DNA of 64,000 nucleotides from G963667675 sp965249215 (GTDB lineage Bacteria > Chloroflexota > Dehalococcoidia > Lucifugimonadales > UBA3495). Positions 24,913 through 32,586 of this stretch are shown here, piece by piece. The notes beneath the pieces are model-generated. The model did no database searches. It worked only from the letters and a program-made list of their open reading frames with translations, and was not told where the DNA came from. Location of the stretch: assembly GCA_965249215.1 (NCBI GenBank), contig CBDFLN010000002.1:124001-188000 (forward strand), read 5' to 3'. The position numbers and the translations under genes are program-made. Each line of letters starts with the position of its first letter. Position 1 is the first letter of the stretch.

Positions 24913-27435
24913 TCACGCGACGAACTGGTTGAGCACTACGTAGTCTTTGACGTATTCGGGGACCAGGGCCCGGTACTTTTCGGGCACCGCCTTGTACTCA
25001 TCTATCGAAAACACTGGATTGGTGGCTAGGTAGGTGAACTGCTTCTTGTCGATGGCAGTGCGAGTCATAACGTCGGTGACGTAGGCCTTGAAGTATGTCT
25101 TGATGGCCGGGACGGAAGTGGAGCGATGGGGAATATGGCCGGCTACGAACTTGCTGAATTCCTCCTCCAGCAGTTCGTCCCTTGATTTGAAGTCCGGTAT
25201 GAGGTCAAATACCTTCTCCAGAATCTCCCGAAGGCTAATCCGGCGGTCCACGGCGGCGGCCTTCCGCAGCTTCTCCAGGGTGTAATGCTCCCCCGGCTTT
25301 TCGAACACTTCCCGGTTCACGTAGTCGATGATGAGGTCCCAATTGCCCGCTTCCACGGCCTTCCTGACCGTTTCGTTGGCCTTGACAGTGTCCGCGAATC
25401 TGTCGAATAGCATCCGGTCGATCTTCATTCCCTGGTGACCGATGGTCTCTTCCTTCATCGTCGAGAGGATGTCCGGCCCCATGTGTTCGTAGGCAAAGAC
25501 CTTGGACGGTCCGTCACCGCCGTCATTACCGGCGTGGATTTGGGGCAACTTGAGCACTTCGTCGTAGTTGAACTCTTGCTCGAAGTATTCGCAGTTGGCG
25601 AAGAAATCGAATAGTTTGAACACCGTCTTTTTGGGCCCAGCCTCGGTATCGACCGTGCTCGAATTGGATGACTGCTCCAGGAAGTCGTGGGGGCGGGTGC
25701 CCCTGCCCTTGATCTGGACAAAATCCGTGGGAGAAAATATTGGCCGGAACAAGCCCAGGTTAAGGATGTCCGTGCAATCGTAGCCGGTGGTCATCATCCC
25801 AACGGTCACGCAAATACGGGCCTTGCTGGTCCGGTAAGACGGCAGGAAGTTGGCTGAGCCCATCAGGTTGTTGTTGGCGAAGTTAATGGTGAACTGCTGG
25901 GCGTCCGGCACCTGGGAAGTAACCTGGACTGCAAAGTCCGACTGGTACTTTCCGGGAAACATCACGTCGGCCATCTGATTCAAAGTCTGGGTGAGCCTGG
26001 CAGCGTGGTTTTGGCTAACTGCGAAGACGATAGATTTTCCAATCTCCCCGCTAACGGGGTCACGTAATGCGTTTTCCAAGAAGGTCTTGCAGAACACCCG
26101 GTTGGTCGCATCGGAGAAGAACCGCTTCTCGAACTCTCGCTGCTTAAAGGCTTCTTCATGTTCATCCCCGCTGTCATCGGTAAATGAGACCACGAAGCCT
26201 TGGTCGGCCAGGAGCTGGGTCGTAACGTCGGTGCGGGCATCCACGACGGTTGGATTGATCAGGTAGCCGTCCTTCACGCCGTCGAGCAGGGAGTACCGGA
26301 ACGTGGGATCTCCGCTCTCGCAGCCAAAGGTGCGGTAGGTGTCCCGGAGGAGCCTACGTTCGGCTTCCCGTGGGTCGTGAACCCCTGGGCCTGAGCTATT
26401 GAACCCTCGCAAATAGTCTCTCGGGGTTGCGGTGAGGCCCAGTTTGTATCCAACGAAGTAATCGAACACTGAGCGGGCGTTTCCGCTGATGGAACGGTGT
26501 GCCTCATCGGAAATCACGAGGTCAAAATCCGTGGGAGAGAAGAGCGATTGGTATTTGTTGTTGAACAGCAACGATTGGACGGTGCTGACGACGATCTCCG
26601 CCGAACGCCAGTCGTCCCGCTTCTCCTTATAGACCACCGTCGAGTAGTCCGCCGACAGGATGGCGGAGAATACCTTCCTGGCCTGCTCTTCGAGTTCAAG
26701 CCGGTCGACCAGGAACAGCACCCGGGAGGCGTTGCCGGAACGAAGGAAGAGCTTGATGACGGCGGCGGCTGTGAGAGTCTTGCCGGTGCCCGTAGCCATC
26801 TCGAACAGAAACCGGTCGTTGCCGTCCTTCACCGCCCTCTGCAATGCGTGAACCGCCCGAAGTTGGTAGCTGCGCAAGAAGCGGAGATTATTTGCCCGGA
26901 TGAAGCCGGGCCGCTCGTCTTTGTTGTTCCACGCTGCTTCGGATGCGTACTGGGGCCGTTGGGTTACTACGATGTAATCGGTTCCTACCTCCTCGTCGAC
27001 CAGACGCTTAGGGTCCGGCTGGACCCTGCTGTACCCGACGACCGACTCAGGGGCCGGAAAAGCGGGGATGATATGGGGGTTGCCCCTGTCAAGGTCCCAG
27101 AAATAGTGCCAGTTCCCGTTGGATAGAATTACAAACCGGCAGTTTTGGGAACGGGCGTACTTGCGGGCCTGCTCTTTTCCCACGAGTGGGTTCTTCTCTT
27201 CTGGCTTGGCTTCCAGCACCAGTAGCGGAAATCCCTTGGAATCAAGCAGCAGAAAGTCGATGAAGCCCTTCGTCGTCTTCTCGAAGTTTTCGCCGAGAGA
27301 GTCAAGCTCGGTTTGGGTTACGGCCACGCTAGGTTCAAGCTGAATGTTGGCGGGCTTATCCCCCTCCGGGAAGAAGCGCCACCCCGCCTTTTCCAGCAGG
27401 CGGTTAATCTTTATTCGCGCCGTCGCTTCGTTCAT
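24913..27435 (-). CDS. hsdR: Type I restriction endonuclease subunit R
   Basis: An 840-residue HsdR of the EcoEI-like branch, which translocates and cleaves unmethylated DNA. The N-terminal nuclease domain has D60 (GFIDFLLL) and E75-A-K77 (VLEAK). The superfamily 2 motor has Walker A ATGTGKT at 214-220, DEAH at 310-313, TATP and the motif VI region QIKGRGTRP. The C-terminal 170 residues match the EcoEI R C-terminal domain that contacts the methylase. No frameshift is seen, so the enzyme appears intact. The next genes downstream are GxxExxY and the fused methylase-specificity gene. Confidence 0.93.
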   Translation of the reverse strand: MNEATARIKINRLLEKAGWRFFPEGDKPANIQLEPSVAVTQTELDSLGENFEKTTKGFIDFLLLDSKGFPLLVLEAKPEEKNPLVGKEQARKYARSQNCRFVILSNGNWHYFWDLDRGNPHIIPAFPAPESVVGYSRVQPDPKRLVDEEVGTDYIVVTQRPQYASEAAWNNKDERPGFIRANNLRFLRSYQLRAVHALQRAVKDGNDRFLFEMATGTGKTLTAAAVIKLFLRSGNASRVLFLVDRLELEEQARKVFSAILSADYSTVVYKEKRDDWRSAEIVVSTVQSLLFNNKYQSLFSPTDFDLVISDEAHRSISGNARSVFDYFVGYKLGLTATPRDYLRGFNSSGPGVHDPREAERRLLRDTYRTFGCESGDPTFRYSLLDGVKDGYLINPTVVDARTDVTTQLLADQGFVVSFTDDSGDEHEEAFKQREFEKRFFSDATNRVFCKTFLENALRDPVSGEIGKSIVFAVSQNHAARLTQTLNQMADVMFPGKYQSDFAVQVTSQVPDAQQFTINFANNNLMGSANFLPSYRTSKARICVTVGMMTTGYDCTDILNLGLFRPIFSPTDFVQIKGRGTRPHDFLEQSSNSSTVDTEAGPKKTVFKLFDFFANCEYFEQEFNYDEVLKLPQIHAGNDGGDGPSKVFAYEHMGPDILSTMKEETIGHQGMKIDRMLFDRFADTVKANETVRKAVEAGNWDLIIDYVNREVFEKPGEHYTLEKLRKAAAVDRRISLREILEKVFDLIPDFKSRDELLEEEFSKFVAGHIPHRSTSVPAIKTYFKAYVTDVMTRTAIDKKQFTYLATNPVFSIDEYKAVPEKYRALVPEYVKDYVVLNQFVA

Positions 27436-27467
27436 ACCGCATCATCCCCGAGTTCCGCCCCTCTCCC

Positions 27468-28223
27468 CTACCCCTCCAACTTCACCGGGTTTCTCAACAC
27501 CCCGATCCCCTCGATTTCTACCTCGCACACGTCGCCGTCCTTCATCTCTCCGGGAACCCCTGGAGTGCCGGTGTATATCATGTCCCCGGGCTCCAGAGTG
27601 ACGAACTGCGACGTGAAAGCAACGACGGCGGCGATGTCGAAGATCAGGTACTTGGTGCTCTCCCCCTGTACCTCGTTGCCGTTGATCCGGCAGGAGACGC
27701 GCACGTTGCCGGGGTCGATGTCCGTTTCGATAAACGGCCCCGCCGGCGAGAAAGTGTCCGATGATTTCGCCCGCCACCAGTTACGGTCGTCCCTCTGCCA
27801 GTCCCGCGCGCTTACGTCGTTGCCGCAGGTATAGCCCAGGACGTGCTCCAGCGCTTCCTCCTTAAGGACGTTGCGGCACCTGTCCTTGATCACCGCTACC
27901 AGCTCCGCCTCGGCGTCCATCTTGGCTGTCCCCTTGGGGCGGACGATTACGTCGTCGGGGCCGATCATCGACGTGGGGGTCTTGTAAAACACGATGGGTT
28001 CTGCGGGCGGTTCCCGGTCCCCCAGGTGGCTGGAGTAGTTCAGGCCGATGGCCAGTATCTTCCCGGGCTGACACGGCGCCAACAGTTTGACCTCCGACAC
28101 CGGATGGGTGTGGTCGGTAACTTGATATGGCTCGAAGGGGCTGGCGCTCAACTCCTTCACCATTCCATCTTCCACCACTCCGTAGCTGATTTGCCCGTGG
28201 GCAAGATACCTGGCGATCTTCAT
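27468..28223 (-). CDS. Fumarylacetoacetate hydrolase (FAH) family protein
   Basis: The 251-residue protein has the FAH fold used by metal-dependent C-C hydrolases, isomerases and acylpyruvases. The small N-terminal domain (MKIARYLAHGQISYGVVEDG) precedes the catalytic domain with GLNYSSHLGD. Metal ligands are the Glu pair in DAEAELVAVI and the Asp in GYTCGNDVSARDWQ, and GDMIYTGTPGVPG is the conserved C-terminal loop. Probable roles are 2-hydroxyhepta-2,4-diene-1,7-dioate isomerase-like or oxaloacetate/acylpyruvate chemistry; the sequence does not decide. It lies 32 bases upstream of hsdR on the same strand, probably by chance. Confidence 0.9.
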   Translation of the reverse strand: MKIARYLAHGQISYGVVEDGMVKELSASPFEPYQVTDHTHPVSEVKLLAPCQPGKILAIGLNYSSHLGDREPPAEPIVFYKTPTSMIGPDDVIVRPKGTAKMDAEAELVAVIKDRCRNVLKEEALEHVLGYTCGNDVSARDWQRDDRNWWRAKSSDTFSPAGPFIETDIDPGNVRVSCRINGNEVQGESTKYLIFDIAAVVAFTSQFVTLEPGDMIYTGTPGVPGEMKDGDVCEVEIEGIGVLRNPVKLEG

Positions 28224-28330
28224 GATTGCTGCTCCTTGTCTGGTGTACTGCCGGGCTAATTGTATCTACTGGCATCCGTCTTGGCTACCGGCAGACTCCC
28301 AACATCCAACCGTCGCCGCTGCAGGAGTCC

Positions 28331-28389
28331 GTTCGTGGTGAGCTTGTCGAACCATGAATGGACTGCCCTTCGACAAAGTCAGGGTGAAC
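28331..28389. repeat. Dispersed imperfect palindrome between the FAH and ccm genes
   Basis: Arms of about 21 bases, GTTCGTGGTGAGCTTGTCGA and TTCGACAAAGTCAGGGTGAAC, are imperfectly complementary around a 17-base centre. This sequence type resembles REP-like palindromes often seen between genes. No copy was found elsewhere in this window. The rest of 28224-28570 holds only a candidate promoter. Confidence 0.5.
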
Positions 28390-28490
28390 TGAGAAAAGTG
28401 GTCTGCATGGAGAATAGAACGGCCTCCCATGGAAACCGGTCTTTGTTGCCGGCCCCACGGCGCCGGTTCGGAATCCCAACGGCTGCCGTC

Positions 28491-28519
28491 TTGCCGGAAT
28501 TTTGCCAGTCCGGTACTAT
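28491..28519 (+). promoter_or_regulatory. Candidate promoter of the ccm cluster
   Basis: TTGCCG (28491-28496) and TACTAT (28514-28519) are separated by 17 bases, about 50 bases upstream of the ccmA start. It matches only four or five consensus positions per box, so this is a weak prediction. Confidence 0.35.
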
Positions 28520-28570
28520 GGAATTCATGGGACGCTATCTGTGCCCGCTCCCCTCTCCGGGACCGCTCAA

Positions 28571-29341
28571 ATGCGCGGTTGCCGGGCAAGCCCCGTTGGT
28601 CCGGAGCATCCGGCGTTGACTCCTCCGTCCAGCGACGCGGTCACCGTTCGTGGGCTGCACAAGAGTTTCGGCGATTGGCCTGTCCTTTGGGACCTTAACC
28701 TCACCGTCCCCTGGGGAGAGCTTCTGGTCCTGTTTGGCGCCAACGGTGTGGGCAAGACGACTTTGCTCCGCATCCTCTCCACCCAGGCCAGGCCCGATGC
28801 CGGCTCTTTGTCGGTCGCCGGCTACGACCAGCGGCGCAACCCCCAGGCCGTCCGCCGCCGCGTTGGCGTCGTGGCTCATCAGACCTTCCAATACGACGAC
28901 CTCACCTGCCGGGAGAACCTGCACTACTACGGCCGCCTGTTCGGCCTCAAAGACTACCGCGCCCGCGCCGACGAGGTGTTGGCCATGCTGGGGCTGGAGC
29001 TCCGCGCCGACCGCCGGGTCCGCACCCTTTCCAACGGAATGCAAAAACGCCTGTCCATCGCCCGTGCCATCCAACACCGGCCCCGGCTTCTGCTGCTAGA
29101 CGAGCCCGAGGCAGGGCTGGACCGGGAATCCCTGGGCATCCTCCGTGAGCTTTTGCAGCAGTGGACCCAGTCCGGCGGCTCCGCGATGATGACCACCCAC
29201 GACACCGGGTTGGGCCTGTCCTGGGCCCACCGCACCGCTGTCCTCTCCGCCGGGAGAATCCATTTCCCTGACCCCGACGAATACGCTGAGGACGCCGCAT
29301 CGCGCCGGCTCTTGGCAGCTTCCGTGGAGCCCGGCGGGTGA
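28571..29341 (+). CDS. ccmA: Heme exporter ATP-binding protein CcmA
   Basis: An ABC ATPase of the cytochrome c maturation (system I) heme export complex. Visible motifs are Walker A FGANGVGKTTLL, the Q-loop region VVAHQTFQYDDLT, the signature LSNGMQKRLSIARA, Walker B RLLLLDEP and the H-loop TTHD. With CcmB, CcmC and CcmD it moves heme to CcmE at the outer face of the membrane. The start is uncertain; ATG 28571 gives 256 residues. A TTG at 28502 would add an unrelated leader. It overlaps ccmB by four bases. Confidence 0.88.
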   Translation: MRGCRASPVGPEHPALTPPSSDAVTVRGLHKSFGDWPVLWDLNLTVPWGELLVLFGANGVGKTTLLRILSTQARPDAGSLSVAGYDQRRNPQAVRRRVGVVAHQTFQYDDLTCRENLHYYGRLFGLKDYRARADEVLAMLGLELRADRRVRTLSNGMQKRLSIARAIQHRPRLLLLDEPEAGLDRESLGILRELLQQWTQSGGSAMMTTHDTGLGLSWAHRTAVLSAGRIHFPDPDEYAEDAASRRLLAASVEPGG

Positions 29342-30012
29342 TTCAATTCCTCAGACCCATTGGCGTGTTGGTGTGGAAAGACATCCTCTTAGAGATTCGT
29401 TCCCGCGAGCTAGTTGTCTCCATGCTGGTCTTCGGCCTGATGCTGGTTGTGGTCTTCAACTTTGCCCTGAGCGTCACTCCCCAGCGGGTGACCACCGTAG
29501 CTCCCGGCATTCTCTGGGCTTCCTTCGCCTTTGCCGGCGTCCTGGCTATGAGCAGGGCCTTCGCCAGGGAAAGGGAACAGGGCGGTTTGGATGGACTGTT
29601 GCTTACCCCGGTGAGCCGCGACGCGATATTCCTGGGCAAGGCCGCGGCCATCTTCCTCTTCATGCTGCTGGTGGAAGCCATTCTCCTGCCCATATTCGCC
29701 GGCCTCATGGGCTTCTCCGCGGTGTCCTTTACCTTGCTGCTGACCATTGTGCTGGCCACCGCCGGCTTCGCCCTGGTCGGCGCCCTGTTTGCTGCAATCG
29801 CGGTGCAAACCAAGTCCCGGGAAATCCTGCTACCGGTGCTGTTCTTCCCGGTGGTTCTTCCCGTCATAGTTGGCGCAGTCCAGGCGACCAAGCTGGCCAT
29901 CGGCGGTGAATCCGTAGTCGGCATCGGCCATTGGCTGCCCCTTATCGGCGCCTTCGACGCGGTGTTTCTTGTAATTTGTCCCTGGGTATTTTCCCTGGTG
30001 GTGGAGGAATAA
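29338..30012 (+). CDS. ccmB: Heme exporter membrane protein CcmB
   Basis: A 224-residue integral membrane protein with about six hydrophobic segments. It has the CcmB-like soluble loop SRAFAREREQGGLDGLLLTPVSRDAIFLGK. It is the permease partner of CcmA. The GTG start overlaps the ccmA stop (GTGA), and ccmC follows with no gap. Confidence 0.9.
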   Translation: MIQFLRPIGVLVWKDILLEIRSRELVVSMLVFGLMLVVVFNFALSVTPQRVTTVAPGILWASFAFAGVLAMSRAFAREREQGGLDGLLLTPVSRDAIFLGKAAAIFLFMLLVEAILLPIFAGLMGFSAVSFTLLLTIVLATAGFALVGALFAAIAVQTKSREILLPVLFFPVVLPVIVGAVQATKLAIGGESVVGIGHWLPLIGAFDAVFLVICPWVFSLVVEE

Positions 30013-30777
30013 ATGTCTGTTGCCGGCAGCGAAAGAAAAGAAGGCGCCCGGCTGTTGCCGGGCGTGGTGCGCCGCAACGCCAGAGAGTTATTGTTGCTGG
30101 TAACCGGCGTCCTGATGCTGGTCAACATCTACATGATATTCATGGTCGCGCCCACCGACGCCAACCTCGGGCACGTGCAGCGCGTCTTCTATTTCCACTT
30201 CCCCATGGCCATGATGTCGTTCCTGGCCTTCTTCACCGTATTCGTGGGCGGCGTTGTCTACCTCTTCCGCCGCGAAAGCCGCTGGGACAACCTGTCCTAC
30301 GCCGCAGCCGAAGTCGGCGTCGTATTCATAACCCTCACGCTGCTCACCGGCGTGATTTGGGCCAAGCCGGTATGGAACGCCTGGTGGCTCTGGACCCCGC
30401 GCCTGACCACAACCTTGATTCTGTGGCTCATCTACGTGGCCTACATGATGATTCGGGCCTACGCCCCCAACGAGAGCAAGGCCGCCGTCTACGGTGCGGT
30501 CATGGGCCTCATCGGCTTCATCGACGTGCTAATCGTCTATTTCTCCGTCGAGTGGTGGCCCGGGATCCATCCGGCCCCCGTCGTCGGCCCTCTGGCCGAA
30601 AGCGACTCATTGGAAAGAACTATGCAGGGCGTATTGGGCTTTTCGTTCCTGGCCTTTATATTCCTGCTGATTTACCTGGTTGCCGAGCGCGTGTCCCTGC
30701 GCTCCAGCGAGGACGGCATCAAGTCCCTTCGATTTTCCCTGCGCCGGTCGCGTGCCGGCGCAGCCGCGAGAGAGTGA
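30013..30777 (+). CDS. ccmC: Heme handling membrane protein CcmC
   Basis: This 254-residue, six-helix membrane protein of the CcmC/CycZ family loads heme onto CcmE. It carries the tryptophan-rich heme-handling motif in the variant WNAWWLWTPRLT at about residues 117-128; many CcmC proteins have WGTWWVWDARLT. Conserved His candidates are in RVFYFHFPM and in the IHPAP segment after helix four. The ATG directly follows the ccmB stop, so the genes are co-translated. Confidence 0.93.
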   Translation: MSVAGSERKEGARLLPGVVRRNARELLLLVTGVLMLVNIYMIFMVAPTDANLGHVQRVFYFHFPMAMMSFLAFFTVFVGGVVYLFRRESRWDNLSYAAAEVGVVFITLTLLTGVIWAKPVWNAWWLWTPRLTTTLILWLIYVAYMMIRAYAPNESKAAVYGAVMGLIGFIDVLIVYFSVEWWPGIHPAPVVGPLAESDSLERTMQGVLGFSFLAFIFLLIYLVAERVSLRSSEDGIKSLRFSLRRSRAGAAARE

Positions 30778-30783
30778 GGCGTT

Positions 30784-30987
30784 ATGCTAGTGAACCTTCT
30801 CCAGACCGAGCTGCCCCCATCCAACCTGCCCTACCTGTTTGCTGCATTCGCCGTCAGTTGGGCCGTTTTCTTCCTCTACGCCTTCTTCGTCACCCGCCGT
30901 CAGCGGGAGCTGCAAACCGAAATCCGGGAGCTGCGCCAGGCCTTGGCCGAGCGAGAGTCCTCGCATGGCAACGGCGAACCGTTGTAG
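30784..30987 (+). CDS. ccmD: CcmD-like small membrane protein
   Basis: A 67-residue protein with one transmembrane helix (about residues 17-36, YLFAAFAVSWAVFFLYAFFV) followed by a basic, coiled-coil-prone tail (RRQRELQTEIRELRQAL). Size, topology and position, six bases after ccmC, match CcmD. CcmD helps release loaded CcmE from the CcmABC complex. It is assigned mainly from topology and context, because CcmD sequences are poorly conserved. Confidence 0.8.
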   Translation: MLVNLLQTELPPSNLPYLFAAFAVSWAVFFLYAFFVTRRQRELQTEIRELRQALAERESSHGNGEPL

Positions 30988-31150
30988 GCCCGTCGCTACG
31001 ACGGCTCCAAGGTCTACCTTCTCTTGCCAGATGGCCCTGGATATGCCCATTGAGCGTCCCCGATGCCTGTTGGCTGCGGCCCGCAGGCGTGATACCATCG
31101 ATGCGAGAGGGGCGGTTAGCCCCATTTAACCCACACTTGGAGACAACTTC

Positions 31151-31636
31151 TTGGAAAAGGCGGAGTTCGACAACCAAGACGTTCTGGACGAAGAACGCTC
31201 CGGCAGCCCCAACAACCGGATGCGGCTAATCATTGTGTTGCTGGTGGTCGGCCTGGCCTTGGGGTACATGGTCTATGCCGCCTTCCCAGGCAACGCTCTC
31301 TTTTACTTGACTGTCAATGAGTTCTTCAACAAGGTCGAGGCCCAGGACGGTCGCATCGTCCGGGTCTCCGGTAAGCTGGTGGAGGACTCGTTCCTCCGGG
31401 AGGGAGACTCCACCCTGGCAACCTTCCAGCTTATCGACAAAGAAGACCCGGCTTCGGCAGCCCATCTAGCCGCCTCCTACGACGGCGTGGTGCCCGACCT
31501 CTTCTTCAACCCTCACTCGGAAATAGTCCTTCAGGGCAGTTACAGCCCGGGCGAGGTGTTCCACGCCGACTCCATCCTGGTCAAGTGCCCCTCCAAGTAC
31601 CGCTCGCTGGAGGAAGAGCAACAAGCCAGTAGCTAG
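31151..31636 (+). CDS. ccmE: Heme chaperone CcmE, CxxxY variant
   Basis: A 161-residue periplasmic heme chaperone anchored by one N-terminal helix (about residues 25-44) and followed by an OB-fold. Canonical CcmE binds heme covalently through His in HxxxY. Here the corresponding site reads KCPSKY, giving CxxxY; the only nearby His is in EVFHADSI. CxxxY variants are known from sulfate-reducing Deltaproteobacteria and archaea. The start is TTG with GGAGA upstream. CcmF, CcmG and CcmH genes are absent from this locus. Confidence 0.9.
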   Translation: MEKAEFDNQDVLDEERSGSPNNRMRLIIVLLVVGLALGYMVYAAFPGNALFYLTVNEFFNKVEAQDGRIVRVSGKLVEDSFLREGDSTLATFQLIDKEDPASAAHLAASYDGVVPDLFFNPHSEIVLQGSYSPGEVFHADSILVKCPSKYRSLEEEQQASS

Positions 31637-31666
31637 GGGCTTTAACCCGGTGGTCCAGAAAATCAA

Positions 31667-31691
31667 AGTCCCCCGCATAAAGCGGGGGACT
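31667..31691. terminator. Bidirectional hairpin between ccmE and korB
   Basis: AGTCCCCCGC and GCGGGGGACT form a perfect 10-bp stem with a five-base loop (ATAAA). It lies between the convergent ccmE and korB stops and would serve both. There is no strong T-run on either side. Confidence 0.65.
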
Positions 31692-31719
31692 CGCCTTTCA
31701 ATCCAGCGGAGCCCTAAAG

Positions 31720-32586
31720 TCAGAACTCGAAGGCCCTCATCAACTCCTCGGTTGTCATGCTTCGGGCCTTCTCCCAGCTTTCCTGCAATCGTTGGTCCAG
31801 AGCGGGCCTCGCCTCGTCCCTGTAGACAACCCCCACCGGCAGACCCCCGCGCTGCAGCAGCCCGTAGGCCGAAGCCCGGTCCGTCGCGTCGTGCTCGTCC
31901 GGAATCTGCCACAACGACGGCTCTATGCCCTTCTTTGGGTCTCCCTTTATCAGTTCGAAGGTGTCGTTGTAGGTCGTGCAGGGCGACTGCACGTGGACTA
32001 TGGCGAAGCCGGGATGGTCCATTCCCTGCTTGATCAGCTGGGCCAGGATCCTGGGTTGGCCCGAAAACCCCGATGCGATGAACGAGACCCCCAAGGTCAG
32101 GTACAACTCCAGGGGGTTCTGCTGTGCCTCCATCTTTCCGTAAGGGGTCGAACTGGTAATCTCCCCCAGCTTGGTGGTGGGAGAGCTCTGTCCCTTGGTC
32201 AGCCCATAGACTCCGTTGTCCATGACGACGGCGCAGATGTTCAGGTTGCGGGACGCCTGTGGCCCTATGTGCTCGCCCCCGATGCTTAGGAAGTCGCCGT
32301 CCCCGGCCACAACCACCACGTTCAATTCCGGCCGGGCCATCTTTACCCCCAGGGCAATGGGCAACGACCTCCCGTGGATGCCGTGGAACCCGTAGGGCTG
32401 TGACCCCTCCAACAGGTGCACCAGGTTGCCGGAACATCCGATGCCCGCCACCACCACGTTGTTTTCCATGGGAAGCCCCGACTCCTCCAGGTGGTCTATC
32501 ATCGCCAGTTCCAACGACCGCCGCACGCCGAAGTCGCCGCACCCCGGGCACCACTTGAAATCGTACTCTGGGTTTTTCTTGCTCAT
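31720..32586 (-). CDS. korB: 2-oxoacid:ferredoxin oxidoreductase, beta subunit
   Basis: The 288-residue thiamine-diphosphate-binding subunit of a KorAB-type 2-oxoglutarate (or related 2-oxoacid):ferredoxin oxidoreductase. The [4Fe-4S] ligands are in WCPGCGDF, GIGCSGN and SPCTTYND. The TPP motif is GDGD followed by DNGVYGLTKGQ. The reaction oxidatively decarboxylates the 2-oxoacid to acyl-CoA and reduces ferredoxin. The start overlaps the korA stop by four bases. The hairpin at 31667-31691 ends the operon. Confidence 0.93.
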   Translation of the reverse strand: MSKKNPEYDFKWCPGCGDFGVRRSLELAMIDHLEESGLPMENNVVVAGIGCSGNLVHLLEGSQPYGFHGIHGRSLPIALGVKMARPELNVVVVAGDGDFLSIGGEHIGPQASRNLNICAVVMDNGVYGLTKGQSSPTTKLGEITSSTPYGKMEAQQNPLELYLTLGVSFIASGFSGQPRILAQLIKQGMDHPGFAIVHVQSPCTTYNDTFELIKGDPKKGIEPSLWQIPDEHDATDRASAYGLLQRGGLPVGVVYRDEARPALDQRLQESWEKARSMTTEELMRAFEF

